Origin: Bacillus sp. EB01
GTDB lineage: Bacteria > Bacillota > Bacilli > Bacillales > Cytobacillaceae
Length of the DNA stretch: 64,000 bases
Reading direction: 5' to 3'
Assembly (NCBI RefSeq): GCF_000613125.1
Contig: NZ_HG964497.1
Span: 4,084,372 to 4,148,371 of the forward strand
Below the pieces are notes generated by a model, which was not told the origin of the DNA, searched no databases, and saw nothing but the letters and a program-made list of their open reading frames with translations. The translations under genes were made by a program, and so were the position numbers. Below, piece after piece: positions 33,607 through 43,489 of this stretch (its first letter is position 1; the number at the start of each line of letters is the position of its first letter).

Positions 33607-34743
33607 TTATCTTCTTCTGTTACGGTTGCGCAGGAAGGTTGGAATGTCCAGAGCATCTTCCTGTGATACAGATGAAGGTCTAACCGGCTCCTGGACAGGT
33701 TCCTCTCGCTTTGGTTCCCTTTTCACAGTCCCCATTGGCGCCTTTTGCTGTCCAAATGACGGTCTTGCTGAAGGCCTTTGTTGGATTGCTTCTTCATTGA
33801 AACCTGTTGCGATAACAGTAACAAGGATTTCATCCTTCAAATTTTCATTAATGACCGAACCGAAGATCATGTTGACTTCCTGGTCCGAAGCGGATGCGAC
33901 AATATCAGCTGCTTCCTGTACTTCATATAGGCTCAGGTTTGATCCCCCTGTGATATTCATCAGGACACCCTGTGCTCCGTCAATTGAAGTTTCAAGGAGA
34001 GGTGAGCTGATTGCCTTTTTTGCTGCCTCAGCTGCACGATTTTCACCTGAAGCTACGCCAATGCCCATCAGCGCGGAACCTTTGCTGGACATAATTGTTT
34101 TTACATCCGCGAAGTCAAGGTTGATTAGGCCTGGAACCGCGATAAGGTCGGAAATACCCTGGACCCCTTGGCGCAGGACATTGTCTGCTTCACGGAACGC
34201 TTCGAGCATCGGAGTGCTCTTGTCGACAATTTCAAGCAGCCTGTCATTTGGGATAACAATCAATGTATCGACCGCTTCCTTCATTCCCGAGATACCCATT
34301 TGAGCCTGGCCCTGGCGCTTTTTGCCTTCGAAGGTAAATGGCCTGGTGACAACTCCAACTGTCAATGCGCCAAGATCCCTTGCAATTTGTGCAATGACAG
34401 GAGCAGCCCCAGTGCCTGTCCCTCCGCCCATGCCTGCAGTAACGAATACCATGTCGGCTCCGCGAAGCGCTTCTTCAATTTGTTCTTTGCTTTCTTCAGC
34501 AGCTTTTTTCCCTACTTCGGGATTTGCGCCAGCCCCCAGTCCCCTGGTCAGCTTTGCGCCAATCTGCATTTTGACTTCTGCTTTGGAAAGGTTCAAAGCC
34601 TGTGCATCCGTATTTACAGCGATGAATTCCACCCCTTGGACGCCATGTTCAATCATTCTGTTTACTGCGTTATTCCCGCCGCCTCCAACACCAATTACTT
34701 TTATGGTTGCTAGCTGGTCTAAATTTGTATCAAACTCCAACAT
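33607..34743 (-). CDS. ftsZ: Cell division GTPase FtsZ
   Basis: FtsZ (378 residues) polymerises into the Z ring. The tubulin signature [10 protein letters not shown] is at about residues 104-113, the T7 synergy loop [11 protein letters not shown] is near 207, and the conserved C-terminal peptide [13 protein letters not shown] binds FtsA, SepF and ZapA/EzrA partners. I chose the ATG at 34743, seven bases after AGGAGG; a frame from 34767 begins at a TTG before that site. It follows ftsA with a hairpin in the gap. Confidence 0.99.
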   Translation of the reverse strand: MLEFDTNLDQLATIKVIGVGGGGNNAVNRMIEHGVQGVEFIAVNTDAQALNLSKAEVKMQIGAKLTRGLGAGANPEVGKKAAEESKEQIEEALRGADMVFVTAGMGGGTGTGAAPVIAQIARDLGALTVGVVTRPFTFEGKKRQGQAQMGISGMKEAVDTLIVIPNDRLLEIVDKSTPMLEAFREADNVLRQGVQGISDLIAVPGLINLDFADVKTIMSSKGSALMGIGVASGENRAAEAAKKAISSPLLETSIDGAQGVLMNITGGSNLSLYEVQEAADIVASASDQEVNMIFGSVINENLKDEILVTVIATGFNEEAIQQRPSARPSFGQQKAPMGTVKREPKREEPVQEPVRPSSVSQEDALDIPTFLRNRNRRR

Positions 34744-34809
34744 GCCATATCCTCCTAATTCGTCCAATTTCCGTGTAATGGGAATACCTGTCCCTTAATG
34801 GCCCGATTT

Positions 34810-34854
34810 GGCTAGCTGCCTGCTGGAGAACCCCCCACTTAGCAGGCAGTTGCC
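34810..34854 (-). other. Post-stop hairpin between ftsA and ftsZ
   Basis: CTGCCTGCT (34816-34824) pairs with AGCAGGCAG (34841-34849), directly after the ftsA stop codon. On the mRNA strand the loop contains GGGGGGTTCTCC. No T tract follows, so it is more likely a processing or stability element than a strong terminator. Similar loops follow pbpB and spoVD. Confidence 0.7.
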
Positions 34855-36141
34855 TTATTCAAAAAAGTAACCCAGGAATTTTTTAACTTTTGATGTCATT
34901 TTCTCTTCGGGCTGCTTTTCCTGCTTTGGTTTCGGCTGCTGCTTAACCTGTCTCTTCTCTTTCTGCTCGGAACCCTGAGGAATTTTTACAGATTGGACTG
35001 TGTACCCTTCCAGCCTGTTGTTTCTCGCAGCGTATTTGATGAGCCCGACACCACTTGTATATTGAGGCTCCCTAACCCCGATATAATCGGGTACAGCCTT
35101 TCTTACCCTGTTCTGGAATACTGCCTGGGCAAGATCAAGGATACCATCTATGTTGGAGACCCCTCCAGTCAGAACGTATCCCCCTGGCAAGTCACGTATA
35201 CCCATTCTTTTAAATTCATGAAGTACAAGCTCGAAAATTTCTTCCAGCCGCGCTTCGATGATTTCGGAAATTTCAAGCTGAGTGAACTGCTGGTGCTGGT
35301 CGCTCCCGATTACAGGGACACTGAACACTTCTTCACCAGATGCATCCTCGTAAAACGCATGTCCATATTTAATCTTGATTTTCTCAGCGTCCTCTGTTGA
35401 AGTCCTAAGGACAATTGACAGGTCCTTAGTTATATGGTCCCCCCCGATAGGGATGACACTTGTGGCTTTAAGGTAGCCCTCTTCAAATACAGCGATTGTC
35501 GTGGTGCCTCCCCCTATATCAACAAGGGCTGTACCAAGGCTTTTTTCATCATTTGAGAGGGAGAACATCCCGGCCGCAAGCGGCTGGAGTGTAATATCGA
35601 GTACCTCCAGATTGGCACGCTCCACACATCTTAGTACATTATGTAGGATTGTCTTGTAGCCTGTAATAATCGTACCTTCCATTTCAAGTCTTACACCCAT
35701 CATATTGATTGGGTCATTAATTTCATCCTGTCCGTCCACTATGTATTGCCTTGGGACAACATCAATAATTTCCCGTTCAGGCGGTATCGAAACAACCTTT
35801 GCGGCATCCTCGACACGGTAAATATCCTCACGTGTAATTTCCTTATTCTCGCTAGATACGGCAACTACTCCATGGCATGGCTGAAGCATAACATGATTGC
35901 CAGTGATACCGACAATGACTTGGCGAATCTCCATTCCTATCATTCTCTCAGCCTGTTCAACTGCTTTATTGATAGAATGAACCGTTTCTTCTATATCAAC
36001 AATGGCACCCTTCCTGAGGCCAGCTGATTTTACATTGCCAACTCCGATAATATTTAACGAGTCATTGACTTTTTCACCAATGATCACTTTTACACTGGAT
36101 GTACCGATGTCAAGACTAACAAATATTTCATTGCTGTTCAT
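34855..36141 (-). CDS. ftsA: Cell division protein FtsA
   Basis: FtsA (428 residues) is the actin-like protein that tethers FtsZ to the membrane. ATP-binding segments are visible: SLDIGTSSVKVIIGE (about 8-22), the LVDIGGGTTTIAVF phosphate-2 loop, and GYVLTGGVSNIDGI. The 1C domain typical of FtsA lies at about 85-160. A lysine/glutamine-rich linker ends in the C-terminal membrane-targeting helix (KVKKFLGYFFE). The ATG has AAAGGAGGTG upstream. An AT-rich region with TATAAT-like boxes upstream (36200-36260) could hold a promoter. Confidence 0.98.
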   Translation of the reverse strand: MNSNEIFVSLDIGTSSVKVIIGEKVNDSLNIIGVGNVKSAGLRKGAIVDIEETVHSINKAVEQAERMIGMEIRQVIVGITGNHVMLQPCHGVVAVSSENKEITREDIYRVEDAAKVVSIPPEREIIDVVPRQYIVDGQDEINDPINMMGVRLEMEGTIITGYKTILHNVLRCVERANLEVLDITLQPLAAGMFSLSNDEKSLGTALVDIGGGTTTIAVFEEGYLKATSVIPIGGDHITKDLSIVLRTSTEDAEKIKIKYGHAFYEDASGEEVFSVPVIGSDQHQQFTQLEISEIIEARLEEIFELVLHEFKRMGIRDLPGGYVLTGGVSNIDGILDLAQAVFQNRVRKAVPDYIGVREPQYTSGVGLIKYAARNNRLEGYTVQSVKIPQGSEQKEKRQVKQQPKPKQEKQPEEKMTSKVKKFLGYFFE

Positions 36142-36260
36142 CCTATGGCACCTCCTTTAGAAACCCTTCTATTTCTACTTTTTATTGTTCATAAGATTGT
36201 AAATATATATTTATATTATAAAAATATTCGTCAGAACAAAATGATTCCCTTTAAAAAAAA

Positions 36261-36623
36261 TCAATTTTTTTCTGTTTTTTCACGAGCTGTTGACCATTTT
36301 GTCAATAATAACCTTCGGATTACGGCAATATTTTGAAAAAGCCGGACTCCAAAAGCAAAAACAGCAGCTAAGTACAAGTCTACACCAAGATGGACTCCCA
36401 GAAAAGCTAAACTTGCCGCAAGGATGATGTTAAAAAAGAACCCGGAAACAAATACTTTTTCATCATAGATATTTTGAAGATGGGCCCTGACTCCCCCGAA
36501 AAGGGTATCCAACGCTGCTAAAACAGCGATTGACAAATAATTAGAGTATTCATCGGGAATCCTGATGTCGGTCATAAGACCGAGTATCACCCCAATAATA
36601 AGGGATAACAGCGGAAGCCACAT
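36261..36623 (-). CDS. sbp: Small basic protein Sbp (DUF1290)
   Basis: A 120-residue membrane protein with four hydrophobic segments and a basic C-terminal tail (RRLLLTKWSTAREKTEKN). Length and position next to ftsA match B. subtilis sbp; function is unknown. Its ATG overlaps the ylxX stop as TAATG. Confidence 0.93.
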   Translation of the reverse strand: MWLPLLSLIIGVILGLMTDIRIPDEYSNYLSIAVLAALDTLFGGVRAHLQNIYDEKVFVSGFFFNIILAASLAFLGVHLGVDLYLAAVFAFGVRLFQNIAVIRRLLLTKWSTAREKTEKN

Positions 36624-37372
36624 TATGGTTTGCCTCCTTCACCGGATCCGGCCGGTTTCATATTCGATACCTGAATTTCGCTATCATATGCTTCGATTTT
36701 AATTTCCTGAATAGGTTCAGAGATTGTCAGTCTTAGATTTTCAATGAAAAACTCTTCCGCCGCCTGGGAAGCTTTCATTTTATTGGACAATTTTTCGGCA
36801 TCCATTGCATTTTCCGCCAAGACCTTGACTTCAATCGGCAGCTTACGAAGGCTATGGCCATCAATTCTCGTTTCCCCGCTAATCTCACGGATGACGGTTG
36901 AATTGATTACTCGCTGCCCATCAATCGAGATATGTTTCGCTTCATACATATTCAATTCATTTGTAAGCCGCTTTAGTAAATCTGGAGTAATCGTGTTACT
37001 GATAGGATCACCAAGTATAACCTCTTCGAAGACAGGTTCAATCGTCAGAATGATTCCGGGGCCGGCTACTTCAGTCATTCCGGCTTCCTGTTTCAATTCC
37101 TCTAGCGTTTCCTTCAGGACCTGTCCCTTACCTTGCTGTCTCATTGTCTCATATCCTGCAAGTTTTTTCTCGGTAGAACGAATCTCAGACAGTAAATCTG
37201 ATTGAAATTTCTTTTCTTTAAGCAAATCTTCCCTTAGCTGCCAAATATCCCGGGTATCACGCGCTATAGGCTCCTTGATTGACTGGAATTGAATTGCAAT
37301 CATAAATCCAATAATGGCAGCTATTATTGCAAAGCTTGTGATTTTATTTTTGGGTTTGTCCACTGTGTTCAC
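36623..37372 (-). CDS. ylxX: DUF881 protein YlxX
   Basis: This 249-residue protein has one N-terminal transmembrane segment (about residues 11-30), a coiled-coil (about 40-100) and a DUF881 domain with PGIILTIEP near 104. It is paralogous to YlxW upstream. Function unknown; both lie among division genes in Bacillaceae. The start is probably GTG at 37372; a second GTG three codons on (37363) has equally good spacing to AAGGTAAGG. Confidence 0.9.
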   Translation of the reverse strand: MNTVDKPKNKITSFAIIAAIIGFMIAIQFQSIKEPIARDTRDIWQLREDLLKEKKFQSDLLSEIRSTEKKLAGYETMRQQGKGQVLKETLEELKQEAGMTEVAGPGIILTIEPVFEEVILGDPISNTITPDLLKRLTNELNMYEAKHISIDGQRVINSTVIREISGETRIDGHSLRKLPIEVKVLAENAMDAEKLSNKMKASQAAEEFFIENLRLTISEPIQEIKIEAYDSEIQVSNMKPAGSGEGGKP

Positions 37373-37417
37373 CTTACCTTTTCTGTGGACATTATACTGT
37401 GGCGAAACTACACCAGC

Positions 37418-38122
37418 TTACAGTATCGGATCCAAGGAAATCAGATCGTTTTTTTCCAATGTGAATATAATGTTATCATTAACCAGTTGATCCCTGATTC
37501 CGCCCGTCATATTCAAAGCTGCCTCCATTACCCCAGGGTCCCCTATTGCTGTGACTACAAAAGGAGCCGGGTGCTGTGTTCCATCAACGGTTATAACTGG
37601 ACCGTTGCATACAATGTAAGATTGGCTAGTCAGCCTCTGGCCATTAATTGCTACAGCAGAGGCACCTGAAACATATAATTCATTTACAACTTTGAATACG
37701 TGATACTCGTGGACAAGATAATCATTGATATTGGGCTGATCAGCATCATACTCGCCATCTTCAAGCGTAACTTGCACCCCAGGCCCTTGTACTTTAACCC
37801 TGCCAAGAAACATTCTGTACTTTTCAGCTTCCTCAGCTATTTTGGAAAAAGTCTCCTCTTGGTTTGAAAGAGCTTTTTCATTTTCAAGCACCTGTGCTTG
37901 CTTCTTGTTAAATTCCTTTTGCAGTTTACGGTTAGTTTCTTCCAAAGATATCAACTGATTTCTCAGGCCTAATGTCCGATCATACTGTTTCCCGGTAACA
38001 GCGGGATTTCGTTCTTCATTCTCGACTTGTGTTAAATGATAAGAAAAGGCCATCATATATCCAAGTACAAGGCATACAAGGGATAGAATTACTTGATTAC
38101 CCTTCACCTTCAGTTTCTTCAA
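37418..38122 (-). CDS. ylxW: DUF881 protein YlxW
   Basis: A DUF881 protein of about 234 residues: a short basic N-terminus, one membrane segment (VILSLVCLVLGYMMAFSYHL), a coiled-coil (about 40-105), and the conserved GPGVQVTLEDGEY block. I chose a TTG at 38122, six bases after GGGGAGGAA and overlapping the end of divIB; a GTG at 38107 or an ATG at 38149 are alternatives. Its function is unknown. Together with ylxX it looks like an old tandem duplication. Confidence 0.85.
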   Translation of the reverse strand: MKKLKVKGNQVILSLVCLVLGYMMAFSYHLTQVENEERNPAVTGKQYDRTLGLRNQLISLEETNRKLQKEFNKKQAQVLENEKALSNQEETFSKIAEEAEKYRMFLGRVKVQGPGVQVTLEDGEYDADQPNINDYLVHEYHVFKVVNELYVSGASAVAINGQRLTSQSYIVCNGPVITVDGTQHPAPFVVTAIGDPGVMEAALNMTGGIRDQLVNDNIIFTLEKNDLISLDPIL

Positions 38123-38888
38123 GGCCTTCCTCCCCTTCCTCCTTTTCATATGCCCTAAAAAACGAACCAACTTCGAGGTCAATAACTCCCTTAACTTTCG
38201 GATCAAGCTGACTGGCAATGGATGGATAATGAACCATTTTATCAACAAATGTCCGCAGTGAGGCACTGACTTCAAATCCGTCATTCATAAACAGAGAAAT
38301 ATGGTATTCATCTGTCTTTTGAGGGGTATAGTGGATTTCAGAAATGGAGTTATAAACTTCTGCGGGAAGATTTTCAAGTGATTTACACATCACATCCAGG
38401 ATCTTGCCTTCTTTAAATCCTGATAGTACAGGTGCATTCACTGTCAAGGGTGCTCCCTCTGTATCTTTTAGTATCCGGCCGTTTTCCATGACAGGATAAA
38501 AATCTGATTCTTTGACGATATATGCAATCCGTTTATATTCCTTGATATTTATCATAATCGTATTAGGCAGCTGAAGTCCCACTTTTGCATCTTTTATTTC
38601 AGGAAGCTTTTTCAATGTATCTCGAACCTTCTGCTTGTCCACTTTCCAGATATTCGTCGCGGCGGTAATTCCTGTGGCTTTTACAATTGTCGCTTCTGTA
38701 TAGGCCCCATTGCCGCGGACTTCAATTGTTTTAACATGACTGAGGGGAGATTGAATATAGATAACGCACAATATAAGGATAAAAAACATGAACAGCAATA
38801 AAATAAGCCTTCTGTTTGCCTTTTTCCGCCTTTGCTCCTTAAGCTTTGGAATTCTGTCTTCCAAAGTAAGAACTTTCCCCTTTTGCAT
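38097..38888 (-). CDS. divIB: Cell division protein DivIB (FtsQ)
   Basis: DivIB (263 residues, the B. subtilis length) is a bitopic divisome protein that stabilises the FtsL-DivIC-PBP2B complex. A basic cytoplasmic N-terminus (about residues 1-28) precedes a single membrane span (LILLLFMFFILILCVIYI), an extracellular POTRA domain (HVKTIEVRGNGAYTEATIV) and the FtsQ beta domain. The C-terminal tail is acidic. I chose the ATG at 38888 with GGAGGTGG upstream; the open frame begins further up at 38957. Confidence 0.96.
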   Translation of the reverse strand: MQKGKVLTLEDRIPKLKEQRRKKANRRLILLLFMFFILILCVIYIQSPLSHVKTIEVRGNGAYTEATIVKATGITAATNIWKVDKQKVRDTLKKLPEIKDAKVGLQLPNTIMINIKEYKRIAYIVKESDFYPVMENGRILKDTEGAPLTVNAPVLSGFKEGKILDVMCKSLENLPAEVYNSISEIHYTPQKTDEYHISLFMNDGFEVSASLRTFVDKMVHYPSIASQLDPKVKGVIDLEVGSFFRAYEKEEGEEGLEETEGEG

Positions 38889-38936
38889 GCATTCCACCTC
38901 CGCCCAAGCTGGTGCCCAAATCTTTTTTAATTGAAA

Positions 38937-38966
38937 ACAACGGCACGTTAGTTTCATGCCGTCGTT
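38937..38966 (-). terminator. Hairpin between murB and divIB
   Basis: AACaACGGCA and TGCCGTcGTT form an imperfect stem around an 11-nt loop, followed on the minus strand by TTTTC. It could act as a partial terminator between murB and divIB. Confidence 0.5.
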
Positions 38967-39044
38967 TCTGCAAACAGCTTTTTAACCAGATTTCAATGGA
39001 AATATTATAGCACACAAACACCAGCCATTAAGATATATTTCCTG

Positions 39045-39953
39045 CTATTTTCTGCCGATTATTTCAACTTCTGTTTCCATCTTAATATCATATGATTCCA
39101 GAATGACATCCTTGACATGCTGAATCAGGGCAAGGACATCCTCTGCCGTTGCATTTCCATCATTCACAATGAAATTCCCATGCATTTCAGAAATTTTCGC
39201 TCCGCCTATCCGGTGCCCTTTTAATCCTGCAACCTCAATTAGTCTCCCAGCATAGTTAGGGAGCGGATTCCGGAAGATACTTCCCGCGCACGGGTAATTC
39301 CATGGTTGAGTTTCTTTTCGGTAATCTTTATTCTTCTGAAGCTCTTTAACGATGGCCTCTTTTTCTCCTTGTTCGAGCTGAAAGACTGCTTCGACAACGA
39401 TTCCCGGCCGTTTCTTTTGCAATACGGAGGAACGATAGGAAAATTCAAGTTCCTCATTCGAAAGCCACTCCATGCTTCCATCCTCAAATAGGATATGGGC
39501 TTTCTTGAGGATTTTGCTGATATCCGACCCGTGGGCTCCCGCATTCATATATACCGCACCCCCGACCGAACCCGGGATGCCGCCTGCAAACGCTAAACCT
39601 TTTAACCCTTTCCTGCTTATGGAAGTTGCCATTGAAACAAGTGATTGCCCGCCCCCCGCAGTTACCTCAGTTCCGTTAATTTCCAGCTTATCAAGACCAG
39701 GACCGAGTTTCACAACTATACCTTCTATTCCTTTATCGGAAACAAGCAGGTTCGAACCTCTGCCTATCGCCCTCCAGGGGACATTGTGGTTACGAACAAT
39801 TTCCATTGTCTTGAGCAGGTTATCCACGGAAGATGGCTCGACAAACAAATCTGCAGGCCCGCCAATTTTTATTGTAGTGTGGCCGGCCAGTGGTTCCATA
39901 TTCTTTACCTTGCCTACACCGGCAGATTCCAATTCTCTTCTCAGCTCATCCAT
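39045..39953 (-). CDS. murB: UDP-N-acetylenolpyruvoylglucosamine reductase
   Basis: MurB (302 residues) reduces UDP-GlcNAc-enolpyruvate to UDP-MurNAc using NADPH and FAD. The FAD-binding segment includes [15 protein letters not shown] and [35 protein letters not shown] and the catalytic Ser region CAGSIFRNP are intact. It lacks the Tyr-loop insert, so it is a type II MurB, as expected for Firmicutes. GGGAGG precedes the ATG. Confidence 0.98.
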   Translation of the reverse strand: MDELRRELESAGVGKVKNMEPLAGHTTIKIGGPADLFVEPSSVDNLLKTMEIVRNHNVPWRAIGRGSNLLVSDKGIEGIVVKLGPGLDKLEINGTEVTAGGGQSLVSMATSISRKGLKGLAFAGGIPGSVGGAVYMNAGAHGSDISKILKKAHILFEDGSMEWLSNEELEFSYRSSVLQKKRPGIVVEAVFQLEQGEKEAIVKELQKNKDYRKETQPWNYPCAGSIFRNPLPNYAGRLIEVAGLKGHRIGGAKISEMHGNFIVNDGNATAEDVLALIQHVKDVILESYDIKMETEVEIIGRK

Positions 39954-40039
39954 AAGATCCTCCCTATCTTTGTGTAATAGAGTTATTGCATACTATGCAA
40001 TGTAATTCATTGGGTTACAGCCCATTCCATGCCTATATC

Positions 40040-41143
40040 CTATCTTATTTTTTGGGAAACAAGATCCCGCATGACCTTGTAAAGCCTTTCGGCGGCATCC
40101 TGGACCCCAAGTTTACGTGCTTCCTTAGCCATGGCTGTTAATTTTTCTTTATTCAATGTGATGCTATCAATGGTGCTGACCAGCTTTTTACCTGACAGTT
40201 CTTTTTCTGCCAGAAGTTCTGCCGCCCCTTTATCACTAAGGGAGAGCGCATTTTTTTCCTGATGGTTATCGGTTACATACGGACTAGGGATCAGGATAGC
40301 CGGGATACCAAGCGAAGTCAGCTCTGCCAGGGTGGTTGCACCTGCACGAGACACAACCAAATCAACGCCTGCTAATACATCGGGCATGTTATGGATAAAT
40401 GGTTTAATAATTACGTTGTCGGGGCTGCCAAGCAGCTCTGCTTCCTTCCTAACATCCTCATAGTGGACATCGCCTGTGACATACAGAACCTGATATGGTT
40501 TTGAAGCAAATTCTCCAAGGGATTGTACAACCGCCTCATTAATAGGACGAGCGCCCCTGCTGCCTCCGAAAATAAGAACTGCAGGCATTCCGAGCTTGAG
40601 ACCGGTGGAAAGGCGCCCTTTTATTCCGTCGCGCCCTAAAACCTCCGATGCTCTTGGGTTTCCAGTGAACACAACCTTCTCTTTAGGAAAAAAGCTGGCA
40701 GCTTCCTCAAAGCAGATTGCTATTTTGTTCACATAGCGGCTTAGGAATTTATTTGTAAGCCCTGGTAAACTGTTTTGTTCGTGGATCACTGTAGGTATCT
40801 TTAGTTTGGATGCAGCATAAACGACCGGCCCGCACACGTAGCCGCCAGTACCTATCACGATATCCGGTTTGAATTCTTTAAGGATTGCTTTGCTTTTTTT
40901 GACACCCGTTAGGAATCTCCATACTGTTTTAATATTTTCAAAGGATAGCTTTCTTTTAAAGCCTGTTATATGTATAGATGCGAATGGAATGTTCTCCCTT
41001 GGAACGAGTGTGCTTTCAAGTCCTTTTTCGGTGCCGATATAAAGGAATTCTGCATCAGGGTCCTTTTTTTGAATTTCTCTAACAAGTGCAAGTGCCGGAT
41101 AAATATGTCCACCGGTACCACCGCCGCTAATGGCGATTTTCAT
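40040..41143 (-). CDS. murG: UDP-GlcNAc:lipid I N-acetylglucosaminyltransferase
   Basis: MurG (367 residues) is the peripheral GT-B glycosyltransferase that converts lipid I to lipid II at the inner membrane face. The N-terminal G-loop [12 protein letters not shown] and second G-loop [11 protein letters not shown] are present, as is the C-terminal donor-binding region with [11 protein letters not shown] and HQEKNAL. It is separated from spoVE by 1.16 kb of repeats and a spoVE terminator, unlike the tight junction in B. subtilis, so murG to ftsZ probably has its own promoter. Confidence 0.98.
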   Translation of the reverse strand: MKIAISGGGTGGHIYPALALVREIQKKDPDAEFLYIGTEKGLESTLVPRENIPFASIHITGFKRKLSFENIKTVWRFLTGVKKSKAILKEFKPDIVIGTGGYVCGPVVYAASKLKIPTVIHEQNSLPGLTNKFLSRYVNKIAICFEEAASFFPKEKVVFTGNPRASEVLGRDGIKGRLSTGLKLGMPAVLIFGGSRGARPINEAVVQSLGEFASKPYQVLYVTGDVHYEDVRKEAELLGSPDNVIIKPFIHNMPDVLAGVDLVVSRAGATTLAELTSLGIPAILIPSPYVTDNHQEKNALSLSDKGAAELLAEKELSGKKLVSTIDSITLNKEKLTAMAKEARKLGVQDAAERLYKVMRDLVSQKIR

Positions 41144-41192
41144 GTTTCCACCTCTTTTTTATATCTTTCAATGCAATGCCAGCAGGGCAAAT

Positions 41193-41460
41193 AGAAAAGC
41201 GCAAGCGCCTTCGTGACAGGCAAAAAACGCCTGTCCCTGCGATGATTAATCACAGAAGCTTTCCTTTGTGTTTAGCGCCGTATGGACTGGAGGGCCTCGA
41301 AGGAGAAAAAGGAAACACGATAAGCGCAAGCGAATCGATGTTGACTTATCGTAACGAGGGGACCGAAGTACACTAGGCGCTAGGCGCTCCTCGAAAAAGC
41401 TACCGCTTTTTCTTCGTGCGATGCTTATGCTGCCGAAGCTTTCCTTGTGGAGCTAGACAG
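41193..41460 (-). repeat. Long AAAAGCGCAAGCGCC...GGAGCTAGAC repeat
   Basis: A 268-bp non-coding block starting AGAAAAGCGCAAGCGCC and ending GGAGCTAGACAG, with an internal second AAGCGCAAGCG and several inverted repeats (for example ACAGGC/GCCTGT). The same end sequences, collapsed to about 37 bp, occur at 61257-61293, and a fragment lies at 15551. It resembles bcr-type dispersed repeats of Bacillus as I recall them. No transposase is present. Confidence 0.7.
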
Positions 41461-41653
41461 CTCTCAACAAAAGATATACATTCATATCTTTTGAAAAAGC
41501 ACCCACTCTATTTACCCCCATTCTACTATACTTTAAACCAGGAAACATCGAAAAACACTAACGTTTCTATGGAATCACTGTAGTTTTTTTCCTAATGCTT
41601 TACCGAACCATAATCCCTTAGGTAGTAATGGAAGAGGATAAGTAACGACTTAG

Positions 41654-41842
41654 AGTTTCTGTTCCGCTTTTTCATTGAAGACATTTTGACATAATCTCCA
41701 CAGCAAAATATCATCAATCGGACTCCTTGGCAACATTTTGAGCCGATATCATTAGCAAAATGTAACCAATAAGCTTTCTTGATACCGTTTCAACCTATTT
41801 TCCACGGCAAAATGTAACCAATAGGCATTCTTTGATAAGGCC
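41654..41842. repeat. 52-bp-period hairpin array 3 (degenerate)
   Basis: 33-bp units starting AAAT occur at 41706, 41758 and 41810, each 52 bp apart, with 19-bp linkers (41739-41757, 41791-41809). A right half-unit ends in ACATTT at 41686, followed by a 19-bp linker. Arms such as AAATGTAACCAATA and CTTGGCAACATTT resemble array 1. The units have drifted in sequence but kept the exact spacing. Confidence 0.85.
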
Positions 41843-41947
41843 ATAACCATTTGCCTCAACCAAAGGTACGACTGTGTCGGTATTATTATTGTCTCCACTA
41901 TAATTTCTATCTTTATTTAATCTAACTATAAAGCTATGTTAAATAAC

Positions 41948-42226
41948 GTTTTGATTTCCACTCCACAAAGGGAAGCTTCCAAGAATAATCATCGCAGGGA
42001 CACAAAGGAAAGCTCCTCGGAAAAAACATCGCAGAGACATGCGAATTTTGCATGTCGCGAGGCTGGTCTATGCCTGTCACGAGGCACTTCGCTTTCCGTG
42101 GGGCAGGCGGTGAGCCTCCTCGTCGCGCTGCTCCCACAGGACGTTGAATAATCTTCCCTGAGAAGCACCGCAGGAGAAAATGCGCTTTTTGCATTTTCGA
42201 ACTTCGCGCCTTCCGCTCCATTCAAC
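41948..42226 (+). repeat. GTTGAT-type Bacillaceae repeat, copy B (long composite)
   Basis: A 279-bp element running from GTTTTGATTTCCACTCC to GCCTTCCGCTCCATTCAAC. Its ends match copies A and C. The middle carries an extra block (GAGGCACTTCGCTTTCC, GGCAGGCGGTGAGCCTCCTCG, CTCCCACAGGA) that I recognise from the full-length form of a dispersed Bacillaceae intergenic repeat. It appears composite, with a second partial left-end-like segment around 42145-42175. Short open frames through it are not credible genes. Confidence 0.8.
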
Positions 42227-42261
42227 AATGCTAATAAAACAACAAGAACCTTTAACACAGC

Positions 42262-42294
42262 TATCTATAAAAAAGAGACCCTATAAAGGATCTC
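42262..42294 (-). terminator. spoVE terminator
   Basis: GAGACCC (42275-42281) pairs with GGATCTC (42288-42294), followed on the minus strand by TTTTTTAT. It lies 8 bases after the spoVE stop and separates mraZ-spoVE from murG-ftsZ. Confidence 0.88.
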
Positions 42295-42302
42295 AGTCGT
42301 TA

Positions 42303-43409
42303 TTAAATTTTTACATGCCGGCTTATATTCAATAGCACACCAATTGCCATTAGCATCAAGGTTAGCGAAGACCCTCCATAGCTTAAGAACGGCAGGGTGA
42401 TCCCGGTGACAGGCATAAGTCCGGTTACAACACCAATATTGATCATCACCTGGATAGCAACCATTGCAATGATTCCTACTGCCAGGAAACTACCGTACAA
42501 ATCGGGGGCACCAAGTGCGATTCTGATTCCCCTCCACAGAAGCAGGGCAAATAGAATCAAAATGAATGAGCCTCCGATAAATCCAAGTTCCTCTGCCAAA
42601 ATGGCAAAAATGAAGTCCGTTTGCGGCTCTGGTAAATAGAAGAACTTCTGCCGGCTTTCACCTAGCCCCAGACCGAACAATCCACCCGGGCCAATTGCGT
42701 ATAATGATTGAATCATTTGGAAACCCGCACCAAGCGGATCTGACCACGGGTCTAAAAACGAAGTAATCCTTTTTATCCGATAGGGAGCCGAAATAACAAG
42801 AGCCGCAAATCCAGCAATCCCTAACAGCCCCAAGCCGGCAAAATGGAGGATCCGCCCTCCGGCGACAAAAATCATCACGATGCAGGTTCCAACCATAACA
42901 GTTCCTGTTCCGAGGTCCGGCTGAAGCATAATCATTGCAAAAGCGAGAAAAACGAGGCCGAGTGAAGGAACGAGCCCCTTCCTGAACGATGTAATCATTT
43001 TTTGTTTTTCAGATAAATACTTTGCCAAAAAGGCTATCATCGCAAGTTTCATAAACTCGGAGGGCTGTATTGAAAAAGCTCCTACCCCAATCCAGCTTCG
43101 GGACCCGTTCCGTTCAACACCAATGCCGGGAATCAAAACAAGGACGAGCAGGACGAAACAAATGATGACAGCCACTTTTGCCCAGGTACGCCATGTCTGG
43201 TAATTTACATTCATAATAAAAAACATCGCAGCAATCCCAACTCCCGCAAAAAGCAATTGCCTCTTTGCAAAGAAGAAAGAATCACCGAAATTAAATTCCG
43301 CCTGAATTGCACTGGCACTGTATACCATCATAAGGCCTGTGGCCAGCAACGTGAACGTGATGATCATAAGAATTATATCAGGAGTATTCTTTTTTACTGG
43401 CACCGCCAT
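42303..43409 (-). CDS. spoVE: SEDS-family sporulation cortex protein SpoVE (FtsW/RodA type)
   Basis: A 368-residue SEDS glycosyltransferase with about ten membrane segments. Family motifs are visible: VYSASAI (about 29-35), GSRSWIGVGAFSIQPSEFMKL (cut here as the conserved PSEF region), MLQPDLGTGTVM with the catalytic Asp, and the C-terminal GITLPFLSYGGSS. Neighbour spoVD encodes its partner class B PBP. Both make spore cortex peptidoglycan in B. subtilis. Placement between murD and murG supports SpoVE rather than the vegetative FtsW. Confidence 0.95.
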   Translation of the reverse strand: MAVPVKKNTPDIILMIITFTLLATGLMMVYSASAIQAEFNFGDSFFFAKRQLLFAGVGIAAMFFIMNVNYQTWRTWAKVAVIICFVLLVLVLIPGIGVERNGSRSWIGVGAFSIQPSEFMKLAMIAFLAKYLSEKQKMITSFRKGLVPSLGLVFLAFAMIMLQPDLGTGTVMVGTCIVMIFVAGGRILHFAGLGLLGIAGFAALVISAPYRIKRITSFLDPWSDPLGAGFQMIQSLYAIGPGGLFGLGLGESRQKFFYLPEPQTDFIFAILAEELGFIGGSFILILFALLLWRGIRIALGAPDLYGSFLAVGIIAMVAIQVMINIGVVTGLMPVTGITLPFLSYGGSSLTLMLMAIGVLLNISRHVKI

Positions 43410-43442
43410 ACACCTCTGCCCGCTAATTTAGGGCTTTCCGGC

Positions 43443-43471
43443 AGGGCCGGGCATTAACTTTGCCGGCCCAC
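43443..43471 (-). other. Hairpin between murD and spoVE
   Basis: GGGCCGG (43444-43450) pairs with CCGGCCC (43463-43469). An outer AGGGCTT/AAGCCCT pairing (43430-43436 with 43481-43487) encloses it, starting just after the murD stop. No T tract follows. Confidence 0.6.
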
Positions 43472-43489
43472 AGAAGAGACAAGCCCTTA

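Noticed and set aside
34168-34798. Plus-strand open frames of 158-181 codons over ftsZ
   Set aside because: They are antisense to ftsZ and without domain features.
41934-42258. Overlapping minus-strand open frames of 89-95 codons in the spoVE-murG gap
   Set aside because: They coincide with the composite intergenic repeat, and equivalent frames are not kept in its other copies.
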